A DNA stretch of 33,595 nt from contig DDYY01000059.1 in the NCBI GenBank assembly GCA_002346225.1, positions 1-33,595 on the forward strand, written 5' to 3'. The DNA is from Bacteroidetes bacterium UBA3022. GTDB taxonomy: Bacteria; Bacteroidota; Bacteroidia; Chitinophagales; BACL12. Positions 7,050-15,229 of this stretch are shown here, one piece after another. The number at the start of each line of letters is the position of its first letter. Positions within the stretch are counted from its first letter, which is position 1. The notes below the pieces were generated by a model. That model was not told the DNA's origin. It was given only the letters and a program-made list of their open reading frames with translations, and searched no databases. The translations under genes were made by a program, and so were the position numbers.

Positions 7050-9629
7050 ATGGACGCAAAATTCTCACCAAAAGTAAAAGAAGTGATATCCTATAGCCGC
7101 GAAGAAGCTTTGCGTCTGGGTCACGAACATATTGGCACCGAGCACCTGCTGCTGGGTCTCATCCGCGAAGGTGGTGGGGTTGCCATGAAAGTACTCTCGA
7201 GTCTGGACGTGGATGTACTCATGCTGCGCAAAAGCGTGGAGGATGCCATTCGGGAAAAGACACCCAAGCAAACCTTTAATTCGGGGTCACTGCCGCTGAC
7301 CAAACAAGCTGAGAAAGTACTGAAAATTACAGTGCTCGAGGCTAAAGTGCTGAAGAGTGAAACCATTGGCACCGAGCACCTGATGCTGTCCATCCTGAAG
7401 AATAAGGATAACGTAGCCACACAGATTCTCGGACAATTTGACGTGGATTATGACATTTTCCGTCAGGAACTGGATTACGTGAAGGACGGTACACTGCCCG
7501 ATACACCCACCAATTCTACCGATGATGAAGGGTATGAAGAAGAGGACAAAGGGGAAAGACAGTTCAATGTGCCCAGAAAACCGGGTGCTGCGAAGTCCAA
7601 GACTCCGGTGCTGGACAACTTCGGCAGGGATGTTACCCGGGCCGCTGAGGAAGGCAGACTTGATCCTATTGTAGGTCGCCAGGTAGAAATTGAAAGGGTT
7701 TCTCAGATACTAAGTAGAAGAAAGAAGAACAATCCCATCCTGATTGGTGAGCCCGGTGTGGGTAAAACTGCTATTGTGGAAGGATTAGCACTGCGCATTG
7801 TGCAGCGCAAGGTGAGCCGGGTCTTGTTCGACAAGCGCATCATCATGCTGGACCTTGCGGCGCTGGTGGCAGGAACCAAATACCGCGGTCAGTTCGAAGA
7901 ACGCATGAAAGCCATCATGAACGAACTGGAGAAAAACAGGGATGTTATTCTTTTCATCGATGAGATCCACACCATAGTTGGTGCCGGCGGAGCAACAGGC
8001 TCTCTGGATGCTTCCAATATTTTTAAACCGGCACTGGCAAGAGGAGAGTTACAATGTATTGGTGCCTCCACGCTCGATGAGTACCGCCAGTATATTGAAA
8101 AGGATGGTGCTTTAGACCGCAGGTTCCAGAAAGTACTGGTAGATCCTCCTACTGCTGATGAAACAGTGGAGATTCTCGAAAATATCCGTCCGAAATACGA
8201 GGAATTCCACAACGTAGAATATTCTGATGAAGCTATAAAGGCTTGTGTAAGCCTGAGTAATCGTTACATCAGCGACCGTTTCCTACCGGATAAAGCCATT
8301 GATGTGATGGACGAAGTGGGCGCGCGTGTGCACCTCAAGAATATCCACGTGCCCGACGAAGTGGTGCAGCTGGAAGGGAAGATTGAGGAAATCAAGAACG
8401 AAAAAAATCAGGTAGTTAAAAGCCAGCGTTACGAAGAGGCAGCTAAATTGCGCGATACCGAAAAGCGGCTACTCGAGGAACTCGAAACAGCTAAGACAAG
8501 ATGGGAAGAACAGGTGAAAACGGAAAAATATCCCGTTGGAGAGGATGATATAGCAGAAGTAGTGGCTATGATGACCGGTATTCCAACCCGCAGAATTGCC
8601 CAGAGTGAAGGCAACAAGCTCGTGGGAATGGCTGATGAATTAAGGAAAGGAGTTATTGGCCAGGATGATGCCATCAAAAAAATAACACGGGCTATTCAGA
8701 GGAACAGAGTAGGATTGAAAGACCCTAAAAAACCAATCGGTTCCTTCATTTTCCTCGGACCGACCGGTGTGGGTAAGACCGAATTGGCTAAAGTGCTGAG
8801 TGAATTCATGTTCGATTCCAAAGATTCGCTGATTCGCATTGATATGAGCGAATACATGGAAAAATTCAGTGTCAGCCGATTGATTGGAGCGCCTCCGGGT
8901 TATGTGGGATACGAAGAGGGTGGACAGTTAACAGAAAAAGTACGCCGCAAACCGTATAGCGTTATCCTGTTGGATGAAATAGAAAAAGCGCACCCGGATA
9001 TATTCAATATACTCCTGCAGGTATTGGATGACGGCCAGTTGACAGATGGCCTGGGTCGTAAAGTGGATTTCAAGAATACACTGATTATTATGACCTCCAA
9101 TATCGGTGCACGTCAGTTGAAGGATTTCGGGCAGGGTGTGGGCTTTACGACCGGCGCCAAGCAGGCAGCTGCTGAAGATCACAGTAAAGGCGTCATAGAG
9201 ACTGCGCTGAAGCGTACCTTCTCTCCTGAATTTCTGAATAGGATTGATGATGTGGTCATCTTCAACTCCCTGGATAAGGAAGATATCTTCAAAATCATTG
9301 ATATCACCCTTAAAGAAGTATTGGGAAGATTGGAAACGCTCGGATTCCAGTTGAAACTGGAAGAAAAAGCTAAAACCTTCCTGGCGGAAAAAGGATATGA
9401 CCCGCAATTTGGTGCCCGCCCGTTGCACAGGGCCATCCAGAAATACCTGGAAGATCCGCTGGCAGAAAGTATTTTGGGTGGCAAGTTCAAAGAAGGAGAT
9501 ACTATATTGGTAGACTTTGATGAGAAGGAAAGCCGCATAATGATTAAACCGGCAGGTGCTGCTAAACGGAAGAAAAAGGAAGATAAAGAGGAAGAAAAGC
9601 CGGAAGAGCAAAACGAAGAGAAAGAATAA
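7050..9629 (+). CDS. clpC: ClpC-type AAA+ unfoldase
   Basis: An HSP100 ATPase of 859 residues that unfolds proteins for the ClpP protease. Two Clp-N repeats lie at about 1-150, with a duplicated EHIGTEHLLL / ETIGTEHLML pattern. The first AAA+ domain has Walker A GEPGVGKT (233-240) and Walker B with ILFIDEIHT (300-308). A UVR/coiled-coil segment around 450-490 marks it as ClpC rather than ClpA or ClpB. The second AAA+ domain has GPTGVGKT (570-577) and VILLDEIEKAHPD. The GQGVGF loop near 693-698 fits the ClpP-docking position. The C-terminus is a charged K/E-rich tail. Nearby mcsA, mcsB or ctsR genes are absent, as is usual outside Firmicutes. It has its own downstream terminator. Confidence 0.95.
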   Translation: MDAKFSPKVKEVISYSREEALRLGHEHIGTEHLLLGLIREGGGVAMKVLSSLDVDVLMLRKSVEDAIREKTPKQTFNSGSLPLTKQAEKVLKITVLEAKVLKSETIGTEHLMLSILKNKDNVATQILGQFDVDYDIFRQELDYVKDGTLPDTPTNSTDDEGYEEEDKGERQFNVPRKPGAAKSKTPVLDNFGRDVTRAAEEGRLDPIVGRQVEIERVSQILSRRKKNNPILIGEPGVGKTAIVEGLALRIVQRKVSRVLFDKRIIMLDLAALVAGTKYRGQFEERMKAIMNELEKNRDVILFIDEIHTIVGAGGATGSLDASNIFKPALARGELQCIGASTLDEYRQYIEKDGALDRRFQKVLVDPPTADETVEILENIRPKYEEFHNVEYSDEAIKACVSLSNRYISDRFLPDKAIDVMDEVGARVHLKNIHVPDEVVQLEGKIEEIKNEKNQVVKSQRYEEAAKLRDTEKRLLEELETAKTRWEEQVKTEKYPVGEDDIAEVVAMMTGIPTRRIAQSEGNKLVGMADELRKGVIGQDDAIKKITRAIQRNRVGLKDPKKPIGSFIFLGPTGVGKTELAKVLSEFMFDSKDSLIRIDMSEYMEKFSVSRLIGAPPGYVGYEEGGQLTEKVRRKPYSVILLDEIEKAHPDIFNILLQVLDDGQLTDGLGRKVDFKNTLIIMTSNIGARQLKDFGQGVGFTTGAKQAAAEDHSKGVIETALKRTFSPEFLNRIDDVVIFNSLDKEDIFKIIDITLKEVLGRLETLGFQLKLEEKAKTFLAEKGYDPQFGARPLHRAIQKYLEDPLAESILGGKFKEGDTILVDFDEKESRIMIKPAGAAKRKKKEDKEEEKPEEQNEEKE

Positions 9630-9650
9630 GGTTTAACGCCCAAATGGAAG

Positions 9651-9690
9651 AAAGCGCCGCAGTAGGAAATGACTGCGGCGCTTTTTATTT
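9651..9690 (+). terminator. Rho-independent terminator after clpC
   Basis: A perfect 13-bp stem, AAAGCGCCGCAGT (9651-9663) with ACTGCGGCGCTTT (9672-9684), encloses an 8-base loop and is followed by TTATTT. It ends the clpC transcript. Confidence 0.9.
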
Positions 9691-9835
9691 CCCGCCGTTC
9701 AATTACCGGGAATTGAAAACGAAAAAACAATGATGTAGGGTAACCTCCTCGAATGCAATATTTATTCTTTCTTATACTGACATGCGTCACTTCAAAAAGT
9801 CCCTGCGTGGTCTAATTTAGGATAAATAAAAAGCC

Positions 9836-10279
9836 ATGAAAAGGACATTGACCATATTGGCGCTTGCGGGTTTGAGTTGGTCGCTTTGGGCACAAGATCC
9901 TGTAGAACAATTCATGGAAGATAAAGACCATATAGCTGCCGATATAGACCTGTACAATTTCGATGACATGGAATATCGCACCACAGCAGATTGGGATAAC
10001 AGGCAAACACTGCAGGTTGAGGACCTGGAAATTGAATTATTCCCGATGCCTGTAACGGATCAGTTGATTGTAAGGCTTTTATGTGCCTGCGATTTTAATA
10101 ATGTCCGCATTACATTGTTGGATCACAATGGGATGCAGGTATTCGGCATGAGAGGCGATGTGATGCATGAAGGCATCAAAAGGTTAGTCATTCCCTTCAA
10201 CGATTTACCAAGAGGTAATTATTACCTCCTGATTCACTACGAAGGGGGCGTCACTACTAGAAAAGTGGTGAAAGCCTGA
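9836..10279 (+). CDS. Small secreted protein consisting mostly of a T9SS sorting domain
   Basis: The 147-aa product has a signal peptide (about residues 1-19, ending in WAQ). An acidic linker of about 45 residues follows, rich in D and E and with no recognisable fold. From about residue 66 to the end it resembles a type IX secretion type A C-terminal domain: LFPMPVTDQLIV in place of YPNPxxDxLxI, ITLLDHNGMQVF, IPFNDLPRGNYYLLI and a final RKVVKA. Such a domain normally follows a large cargo and is cut off at the outer membrane. Here there is almost no cargo. It could be a small structural or adhesive protein, or a remnant. It stands alone between two terminators. Confidence 0.75.
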   Translation: MKRTLTILALAGLSWSLWAQDPVEQFMEDKDHIAADIDLYNFDDMEYRTTADWDNRQTLQVEDLEIELFPMPVTDQLIVRLLCACDFNNVRITLLDHNGMQVFGMRGDVMHEGIKRLVIPFNDLPRGNYYLLIHYEGGVTTRKVVKA

Positions 10280-10296
10280 GAATGGCACTGTGGCAT

Positions 10297-10330
10297 AAAA
10301 AGGCAGGTAACGCTTACCTGCCTTTTTTAT
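10297..10330 (+). terminator. Rho-independent terminator after the small T9SS-domain gene
   Basis: AAAAAGGCAGGTAA (10297-10310) pairs with TTACCTGCCTTTTT across a three-base CGC loop. The right arm runs into a stretch of T residues ending at 10328. Confidence 0.9.
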
Positions 10331-10377
10331 ATGCGCAATGAGTCATCTTCGATGAGCTGTGGAGTCGGGCTTTGGGC

Positions 10378-10413
10378 AAAAAAAAAACGACCTCAAGTGG
10401 TACTTGGGTCGTT
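10378..10413 (-). terminator. Rho-independent terminator of the tRNA-Pro transcript
   Basis: On the minus strand AACGACC-C-AAGT pairs with ACTTG-A-GGTCGTT around a short loop and is followed by about ten T residues (A-run at 10378-10387 on the plus strand). It lies 42 bases downstream of the tRNA 3' end. A second small hairpin, GACTTCC-TGC-GGAAGTC (10427-10443), sits between the two and may be part of the trailer. Confidence 0.8.
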
Positions 10414-10454
10414 CTTCAGTCTTAAGGGACTTCCTGCGGAAGTCAGGGTATTAG

Positions 10455-10528
10455 TCGGGATGACTGGATTCGAACCAGCGACCACTCGCCCCCCAGACGA
10501 GTACTCTACCGGGCTGAGCTACATCCCG
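10455..10528 (-). tRNA. tRNA-Pro (anticodon GGG)
   Basis: Read on the minus strand the gene folds as a normal 74-base tRNA. The acceptor CGGGATG pairs with CATCCCG plus discriminator A. The D arm is GCTC...GAGT. The anticodon stem CTCGT/GCGAG encloses loop CTGGGGG, giving anticodon GGG. The T arm is CTGG-TTCGAAT-CCAG. The CCA tail is not encoded: the bases after the discriminator are CTAA. The CCA is therefore added by nucleotidyltransferase after RNase Z cleavage. A reading frame running through this gene from 10331 is spurious. Confidence 0.95.
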
Positions 10529-10538
10529 AAAACGCGTG

Positions 10539-10569
10539 TAAAATTATCCTTTATCTCCCATATGCACAA
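10539..10569 (-). promoter_or_regulatory. Candidate promoter of tRNA-Pro
   Basis: On the minus strand TTG (10569-10567), 20 bases of spacer and TAATTTTA (10546-10539) resemble the Bacteroidota -33/-7 promoter, with one mismatch in the -7 element. It ends ten bases before the tRNA 5' end. Confidence 0.5.
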
Positions 10570-10645
10570 TTATTGCCGGTTATACTTGGCAAAGTCTTTT
10601 CCTGTTTGGCACACTTTATGTACTATAGCTGTCAAATTGAATATC

Positions 10646-11032
10646 ATGAAAAAGTTAACAGTATTAGTTTCGGTGGGATTATTATTTATTGGAAGCTCCG
10701 TTATGGCGCAATCCAGCACTGATAATCGCGACGAGAAAAAGGTGCAGATGAAGGAGCAATACGATAATAAAGGAGATGCTCAAAAGGCTGTCCAGAATCG
10801 CCGCGCTAAGAATGCAGGCACTAAAGTACAGCAGAAAGAACGCATGCAGGAAAACTTTGATAGCAAGGATGAAGCCAAGGAAGCCGTGCAGGAACGCAAG
10901 GAAAATCAGGAAAGAAAGCAGGAAGTCAATGCTGAAAAGAAACAGGAAATGAAAGTCAGGGCGCAGGAAAGTGGAAAGAGTAAAAGCCAGGTTCAGCAGA
11001 AAGCCCAGGCCAAAAAGAAAAAAGATCAATAA
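10646..11032 (+). CDS. Secreted, highly charged K/Q/E-rich repeat protein (128 aa)
   Basis: The signal peptide covers about residues 1-23 (cleavage near VMA-QSS). The mature part is almost only K, Q, E, R, D, N, A and S, with no hydrophobic core, so it is disordered or a long single helix. Two related units can be seen: KVQMKEQYDNKGDAQKAVQ and KVQQKERMQENFDSKDEAK followed by EAVQ. This points to internal duplication, and the rest is a KEQ-rich tail ending in KAQAKKKKDQ. The start at 10646 is preferred over upstream ATGs because it gives a clean signal peptide and avoids reading through the tRNA. I do not recognise a family or function. A terminator follows 21 bases downstream. Confidence 0.75.
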   Translation: MKKLTVLVSVGLLFIGSSVMAQSSTDNRDEKKVQMKEQYDNKGDAQKAVQNRRAKNAGTKVQQKERMQENFDSKDEAKEAVQERKENQERKQEVNAEKKQEMKVRAQESGKSKSQVQQKAQAKKKKDQ

Positions 11033-11053
11033 CAATTTGCAGTCAGATAGAAG

Positions 11054-11078
11054 TCCCGGAGCAATCCGGGATTTTTTT
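11054..11078 (+). terminator. Rho-independent terminator after the charged repeat gene
   Basis: TCCCGGA (11054-11060), loop GCAA, TCCGGGA (11065-11071), then seven T residues. Its T-run overlaps the stop codon of the convergent oxidase gene. Confidence 0.88.
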
Positions 11079-11679
11079 ATGCATGTCGGTACAAAAAGGC
11101 TAAAAACAGAAACAGCCACAGATAGTCGATGGTGTGCCAGTAATGGGCCAGCAGGCGCAAACGCATTTTCCGGTTGTTGTCCGTGAAAAAGAACAGGGCT
11201 GTTGCCGGGTCAGCTACATATTTCCATGCACGGCGAATGGCCACTACCAATAGTACAATGCCTACCCCGACATGCAATGCATGTAATCCGGAGATGACAT
11301 AGACATATCCTGCGGCCGGCGTATCGGCCAGTGTAATACCCTGTGCCTGAAGGTCCTTCCAGCCTGTCCATTGTGAAATAATAAACACCAGGGAAAAAAA
11401 GGACGCGGCCAGCAACCTTTGCACCAGCAATTTACCCGATTCCATTTCAAAGGCAGCAATGGTTTTGCGCAAATACCAGGAAATAATCACTACCATGAGG
11501 CTGCTCAGCCAGAAAGAGCGGGGTAGCCTGAAATCTTCCCATCCCGGTGTTTGCATACCCGAGAGATAGGCAACCACCAGTCCGCCAAACAGCAATACAA
11601 TACCCAGCAGGACCAAATGCACGAATAATGCAACAGGATGCTGAAGCAGACGTTTTTCCGGTGAAGTAGTTGTGGGCAT
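11077..11679 (-). CDS. Heme-copper oxidase subunit III-like protein
   Basis: A 200-aa membrane protein with about five helices matching the COX3/CtaE fold. It has LFGGLVVAYL in the first helix, LPRSFWLSSLMVVIISW in the second, ISGLHALHVGVGI in the fourth and the diagnostic AHYWHTIDYLWLFLFL near the end. Subunit III normally stabilises the catalytic subunit I of cytochrome c oxidase. Subunits I and II are not in this window, so this is a detached copy. Such lone copies are frequent in Bacteroidota. The start at 11679 (MPTTTSPEK) was chosen because the upstream extension is not membrane-like and runs across the divergent promoter region. A perfect -7 element TAAATTTG lies nine bases upstream. 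Confidence 0.88.
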   Translation of the reverse strand: MPTTTSPEKRLLQHPVALFVHLVLLGIVLLFGGLVVAYLSGMQTPGWEDFRLPRSFWLSSLMVVIISWYLRKTIAAFEMESGKLLVQRLLAASFFSLVFIISQWTGWKDLQAQGITLADTPAAGYVYVISGLHALHVGVGIVLLVVAIRRAWKYVADPATALFFFTDNNRKMRLRLLAHYWHTIDYLWLFLFLAFLYRHA

Positions 11680-11688
11680 ATGTGTATG

Positions 11689-11696
11689 CAAATTTA
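11689..11696 (-). promoter_or_regulatory. Candidate -7 element TAAATTTG for the oxidase subunit III gene
   Basis: A perfect TAnnTTTG match on the minus strand, ending nine bases before the ATG. It sits back to back with the plus-strand element at 11719. Confidence 0.45.
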
Positions 11697-11718
11697 ACCC
11701 GTAACCGTCCCAAATGTT

Positions 11719-11726
11719 TAATTTTG
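11719..11726 (+). promoter_or_regulatory. Candidate -7 element TAATTTTG for the secreted hypothetical gene
   Basis: A perfect TAnnTTTG match, ending five bases before the ATG at 11732. If used, the mRNA would be leaderless or nearly so. No TTG is at the -33 distance. Confidence 0.4.
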
Positions 11727-11731
11727 AGCCT

Positions 11732-12259
11732 ATGCGATATGCAATACTTGTTTTATGCATGCTTTCAGGTCTGGCCTCCGTGCAGGCCCAAACGGAAATC
11801 AAAAAGGGCAAACGCTATAATTACACTGTTACCATCGACGATGCTTCCTTTGCGACTTCTAAGCCCGATCAGGGTGCTACCCTCACAGGATACTGGAAAA
11901 ATGGTATGCTGTTCAGGCTGGAAGCCTGGTATGGATTTAATTATGGTGGCATTTACCGGACGTTTTTCTATTGGGAGGGCGACTTGATCACCGTTACTGA
12001 AATTCATAAACTCTACAACGGGAATGATCCACTGGTAGAAATTGATAGTATAGAACCTTGTTTCAATGCGCAATACATCTTCGAAGATGGAATCATAACC
12101 AGCATCAAGCAAAAGGGAACTTACAGTCTCATAGAAGGCCCCCAGGACAAAGCTTCCATGCAGGGAATGTACATGGGTATGTCAATGAAATACCTGGCAG
12201 CAATTGAGGAAAAGGCTGCAAAAAAACGCAATAGAAAAAAGCTTACTGAAAATCCATAG
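11732..12259 (+). CDS. Secreted protein of unknown function (175 aa)
   Basis: The signal peptide ends near VQAQ (residues 1-20). The mature domain is rich in aromatic residues and beta strands, with motifs such as GYWKNG, YGFNYGGIYRTFFYWEG and YIFEDGIITSIKQKG. These suggest a small beta-sheet domain in the periplasm or on the outer membrane. The last about 35 residues are Met- and Lys-rich and probably helical (MYMGMSMKYLA, then KKRNRKK). I do not recognise the family. The ATG at 11732 was chosen over 11714 because the shorter form begins directly with a typical signal sequence. It is divergent from the oxidase subunit III gene, with 52 bases between starts, and 28 bases upstream of fabI, so it may share fabI's transcript. 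Confidence 0.7.
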   Translation: MRYAILVLCMLSGLASVQAQTEIKKGKRYNYTVTIDDASFATSKPDQGATLTGYWKNGMLFRLEAWYGFNYGGIYRTFFYWEGDLITVTEIHKLYNGNDPLVEIDSIEPCFNAQYIFEDGIITSIKQKGTYSLIEGPQDKASMQGMYMGMSMKYLAAIEEKAAKKRNRKKLTENP

Positions 12260-12287
12260 TTTCAACCCATTATAAAAACCTAACCTA

Positions 12288-13103
12288 ATGAGTAGCCAAT
12301 TATTAAAAGGAAAAAGAGGAATTATTTTCGGAGCCTTGGACGAAAGTTCCATCGCATGGAAAGTGGCAGAGAAAGCCTTTTCAGAAGGTGCTGTATTTAC
12401 GCTGACCAATGCACCCATCGCCATGCGCATGGGAGAAATCAATAAGCTCGCAGACAAATGCAATACCATTGTCATACCGGCAGATGCCACCTCCGTTGAG
12501 GATATAGAAAAGCTGATCACCGAAAGCATGGAGAAGCTCGGTGGTAAGCTCGACTTTATTTTGCACAGCATTGGTATGTCTCCCAACGTGCGGAAAAATC
12601 GTGGATATACAGACCTCAGTTATGACTTCCTGATGAAAACCCTCGATGTGTCGGCCATCTCCTTCCATAAAATCATGCAGACGGCTTATAAACTGGATGC
12701 CATGAATGAGTGGGGTAGTATTGTGGGTCTCTCCTACATCGCGGCTCAGCGTACATTTCCCAGTTATTCCGATATGGCTGATGCCAAATCAACCCTCGAA
12801 AGTATCGCCAGAAGCTTTGGATACCACTACGGTAAACACAGGAAGGTCAGGGTCAATACCATATCTCAATCTCCCACCTGGACCACAGCGGGAAGCGGCG
12901 TGAAGGGATTCGATGCATTCTATGCTTATGCCGATAAACTTTCACCCCTGGGGAATGCAAGTGCAGAAAGCTGTGCTGATTATTGTCTCTTCCTGTTCAG
13001 TGATATGAGCCGTATGGTGACCATGCAGAACCTCTTCAACGATGGAGGATTCAGCAGTGTAGGAGTTAGCGATGAAATCATGCAACTATTGATGAAGGAA
13101 TAA
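12288..13103 (+). CDS. fabI: Enoyl-[acyl-carrier-protein] reductase (NADH)
   Basis: FabI carries out the last reduction of each fatty-acid elongation cycle in the cytoplasm. The 271-aa protein has the atypical SDR start GKRGIIFGALDESSIAW, corresponding to the GxxxxxSIAW cofactor loop. The active site is Y150, Y160 and K167 (SYSDMADAK, the Y-x6-K pattern of FabI). HSIGMSPN follows the fifth strand, and NTISQSPTWTTAGSGVKGF covers the substrate-binding loop. Length and motifs are normal for Bacteroidota FabI, the usual target of triclosan-type inhibitors. It may be co-transcribed with the secreted protein just upstream. I see no hairpin terminator in the 100 bases after it. Confidence 0.93.
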   Translation: MSSQLLKGKRGIIFGALDESSIAWKVAEKAFSEGAVFTLTNAPIAMRMGEINKLADKCNTIVIPADATSVEDIEKLITESMEKLGGKLDFILHSIGMSPNVRKNRGYTDLSYDFLMKTLDVSAISFHKIMQTAYKLDAMNEWGSIVGLSYIAAQRTFPSYSDMADAKSTLESIARSFGYHYGKHRKVRVNTISQSPTWTTAGSGVKGFDAFYAYADKLSPLGNASAESCADYCLFLFSDMSRMVTMQNLFNDGGFSSVGVSDEIMQLLMKE

Positions 13104-13203
13104 TGGTTCAATAAAGGATACCGCAATAGCAGGTGCTGCGTGCTGTAAGAGCATACAATTATTCCCATTTTCGGCTGTTGTATCTAAACACCATCTTTAC
13201 ACT

Positions 13204-15216
13204 ATGAGTTTTTTAGCACCGGGTATGCTGTGGGCCTTGACTTTGCTGGTGATTCCGGTCATCATTCACCTCTTTAGTTTCAGGAGATATAAGACCGTGT
13301 ATTTTCCGGACATTCGCTTTCTGCGGAAAGTGCAGGAAGAAACATCATCCCGCAATAATATCAAACACCTCCTGGTGCTAATGGCCAGACTCCTGGCATT
13401 GACTTTTCTGATCCTGGCATTCGCCCAGCCTTTCGTTCCCGCTAAGAATACCGTTACCAATGCAGGGAATTATGTGGTGAGTATATACGTAGATAACTCA
13501 TTCAGCATGGAAGCGGAAGAGAATGGTGAATTGCTAACGCAGCGCGCCAAGAAACAGGCAATGGATATTGCAGATGCCTTCAGCGTGGACGATAAATTTC
13601 AGCTGCTTACCAATACACCGGATGCCTTGTCATCGGCCTGGCTCTCCAGGGAGGAGGTGAAATCTGCCATTGCGAAAATTGAACCAACACCGGAAGTACT
13701 CACCACCGATAATGTTTATTTGCAACAGGCACGCATGCTGGAAAGATCCGGAACCGCTAACCGAAACGCCTTTCAAATTAGTGATTTTCAAATTAGTACA
13801 ACGAGGGCACCTGCAACCTACGATACCACTATGTCGGTGAACCTCATTCGAATGGAAGGTAATAACCGCGAGAACATCGCCATTGATTCTGCCTGGTGGG
13901 CATCTCCTGTTCAGGTGAGCGGGGAGCAAAGTGCTCTTGTGTTTAAAGCCACTAATTACGGTAGTGCAGCACGCAACGATGTAAACGTTACGCTAAGTGT
14001 CAACGATCAAACCAAGGGCCTGCAATCCGTTGATCTCGAACCCGGAGCCTCCATGATAGATACTATTGTATTCAACGTGAGCGGTGCAGGCTGGCAGCGG
14101 GCAAAGGTGGCTTTGCAGGACTATCCGGTAGACTTTGACGACGCCATTTATCTGGCATTTATTCCCGTTAATAGAGTTTCGGTGCTTTGTATAAATTTTA
14201 ATACTTCAGACGATAAGCTGCGCACGGTGTTCAGCCAGCCCATCTTTGATTACAAGGCGGTGGACGCCGGGAATGTCGATTACAACAATCTGAGCAACTT
14301 CAACCTGGTACTACTGAACGGATTGACAGATATATCCTCAGGATTGGCGAGTTCTTTGGATAAGGCTTTGCAAGCGGGTGTATCAATGGCAATGCTTCCC
14401 GGAGAAAATGCCATGCTGGAATCCATCAACCCTTTTCTGCTGCAATATGACGCCATAGCATATACGCCACATCAGGGCAAAAATAATGTAACACGCCTCC
14501 GGCTGGATCATCCTGTATACCAGGGAGTTTTTGATAAGGTCCCGGCCAATGTTAGTCTGCCGTTTCTGCAAGGAGGATTTTTTATCCAACCCGGTGTACG
14601 CAGCAGCAGCAGCCATATCATGGAGTTTGCAGATGGTGCTCCTTTTCTTACGGCTGTGAAAGCCAACTCAGGTACTATCTACCTCTTTTCGTCGGTTTTA
14701 AATATTAATTATACAGATTTATCCCTGCAGGGTGCATTATTCGTGCCGCTGCTCTATAAAATGGCACTGTTGAGTCGTCCGGTGGCAGCTACGTATTTAA
14801 TAGCCGGACAGAATCAGTCGTTAACCCTGCCTTTGACCTTATCCGGGGACGAAGTGGTTCAGGTTGCTTTTGACGACAATACCTTTATTCCTGCCATGCG
14901 GAAACACGCAGGCGGCACAGACATTAGTCTCTATCCGTATGCAGAAGAGGCAGGTTTTTATCAGCTGGAGGTTGCCGGAGAAGAATGGGTGATGGCAATG
15001 AACTACGACAGGAGGGAAAGCGACCTTGGCACCTACGATGAAAATGCACTCCAGGAGCTTTATGGTGGCACCGCAACCATTGTAAAATCGGGACAGCGTG
15101 CAGCAGGTAGCATCGTTAGTCGCATCAGGGAAGGCAACCCGCTGTGGAAATTTTGTATTATTTTTACACTTATCTTTTTGGCCGCTGAAATAGCACTGAT
15201 TCGCTTACTGCCATAG
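13204..15216 (+). CDS. BatA/VWA-domain membrane protein
   Basis: The 670-aa protein starts with the BatA N-terminal region: a first helix (LWALTLLVIPVIIHLFSF), FRRYKTVYFPDIRFL, then a second helix at about 57-75. A von Willebrand A domain follows with the MIDAS start D97-N-S99-F-S101. The long middle part is beta-rich and probably periplasmic. A final helix (FCIIFTLIFLAAEIALI) anchors the C-terminus, so the large domain is held between membrane segments. Bat-type proteins are associated with stress or aerotolerance and often work with a MoxR ATPase, which is not present here. It starts a compact operon: the next gene begins 13 bases after its stop. This gene order (BatA-like, pyrC, DUF4199, GT2) is common in Bacteroidota genomes as I recall them. 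Confidence 0.85.
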   Translation: MSFLAPGMLWALTLLVIPVIIHLFSFRRYKTVYFPDIRFLRKVQEETSSRNNIKHLLVLMARLLALTFLILAFAQPFVPAKNTVTNAGNYVVSIYVDNSFSMEAEENGELLTQRAKKQAMDIADAFSVDDKFQLLTNTPDALSSAWLSREEVKSAIAKIEPTPEVLTTDNVYLQQARMLERSGTANRNAFQISDFQISTTRAPATYDTTMSVNLIRMEGNNRENIAIDSAWWASPVQVSGEQSALVFKATNYGSAARNDVNVTLSVNDQTKGLQSVDLEPGASMIDTIVFNVSGAGWQRAKVALQDYPVDFDDAIYLAFIPVNRVSVLCINFNTSDDKLRTVFSQPIFDYKAVDAGNVDYNNLSNFNLVLLNGLTDISSGLASSLDKALQAGVSMAMLPGENAMLESINPFLLQYDAIAYTPHQGKNNVTRLRLDHPVYQGVFDKVPANVSLPFLQGGFFIQPGVRSSSSHIMEFADGAPFLTAVKANSGTIYLFSSVLNINYTDLSLQGALFVPLLYKMALLSRPVAATYLIAGQNQSLTLPLTLSGDEVVQVAFDDNTFIPAMRKHAGGTDISLYPYAEEAGFYQLEVAGEEWVMAMNYDRRESDLGTYDENALQELYGGTATIVKSGQRAAGSIVSRIREGNPLWKFCIIFTLIFLAAEIALIRLLP

Positions 15217-15229
15217 GAAAAAAACACAG

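Noticed and set aside
10331..10645. Long plus-strand frame beginning at 10331 and continuing into the charged repeat protein
   Set aside because: It reads through the antisense strand of tRNA-Pro and its promoter; the signal peptide starts cleanly at 10646.
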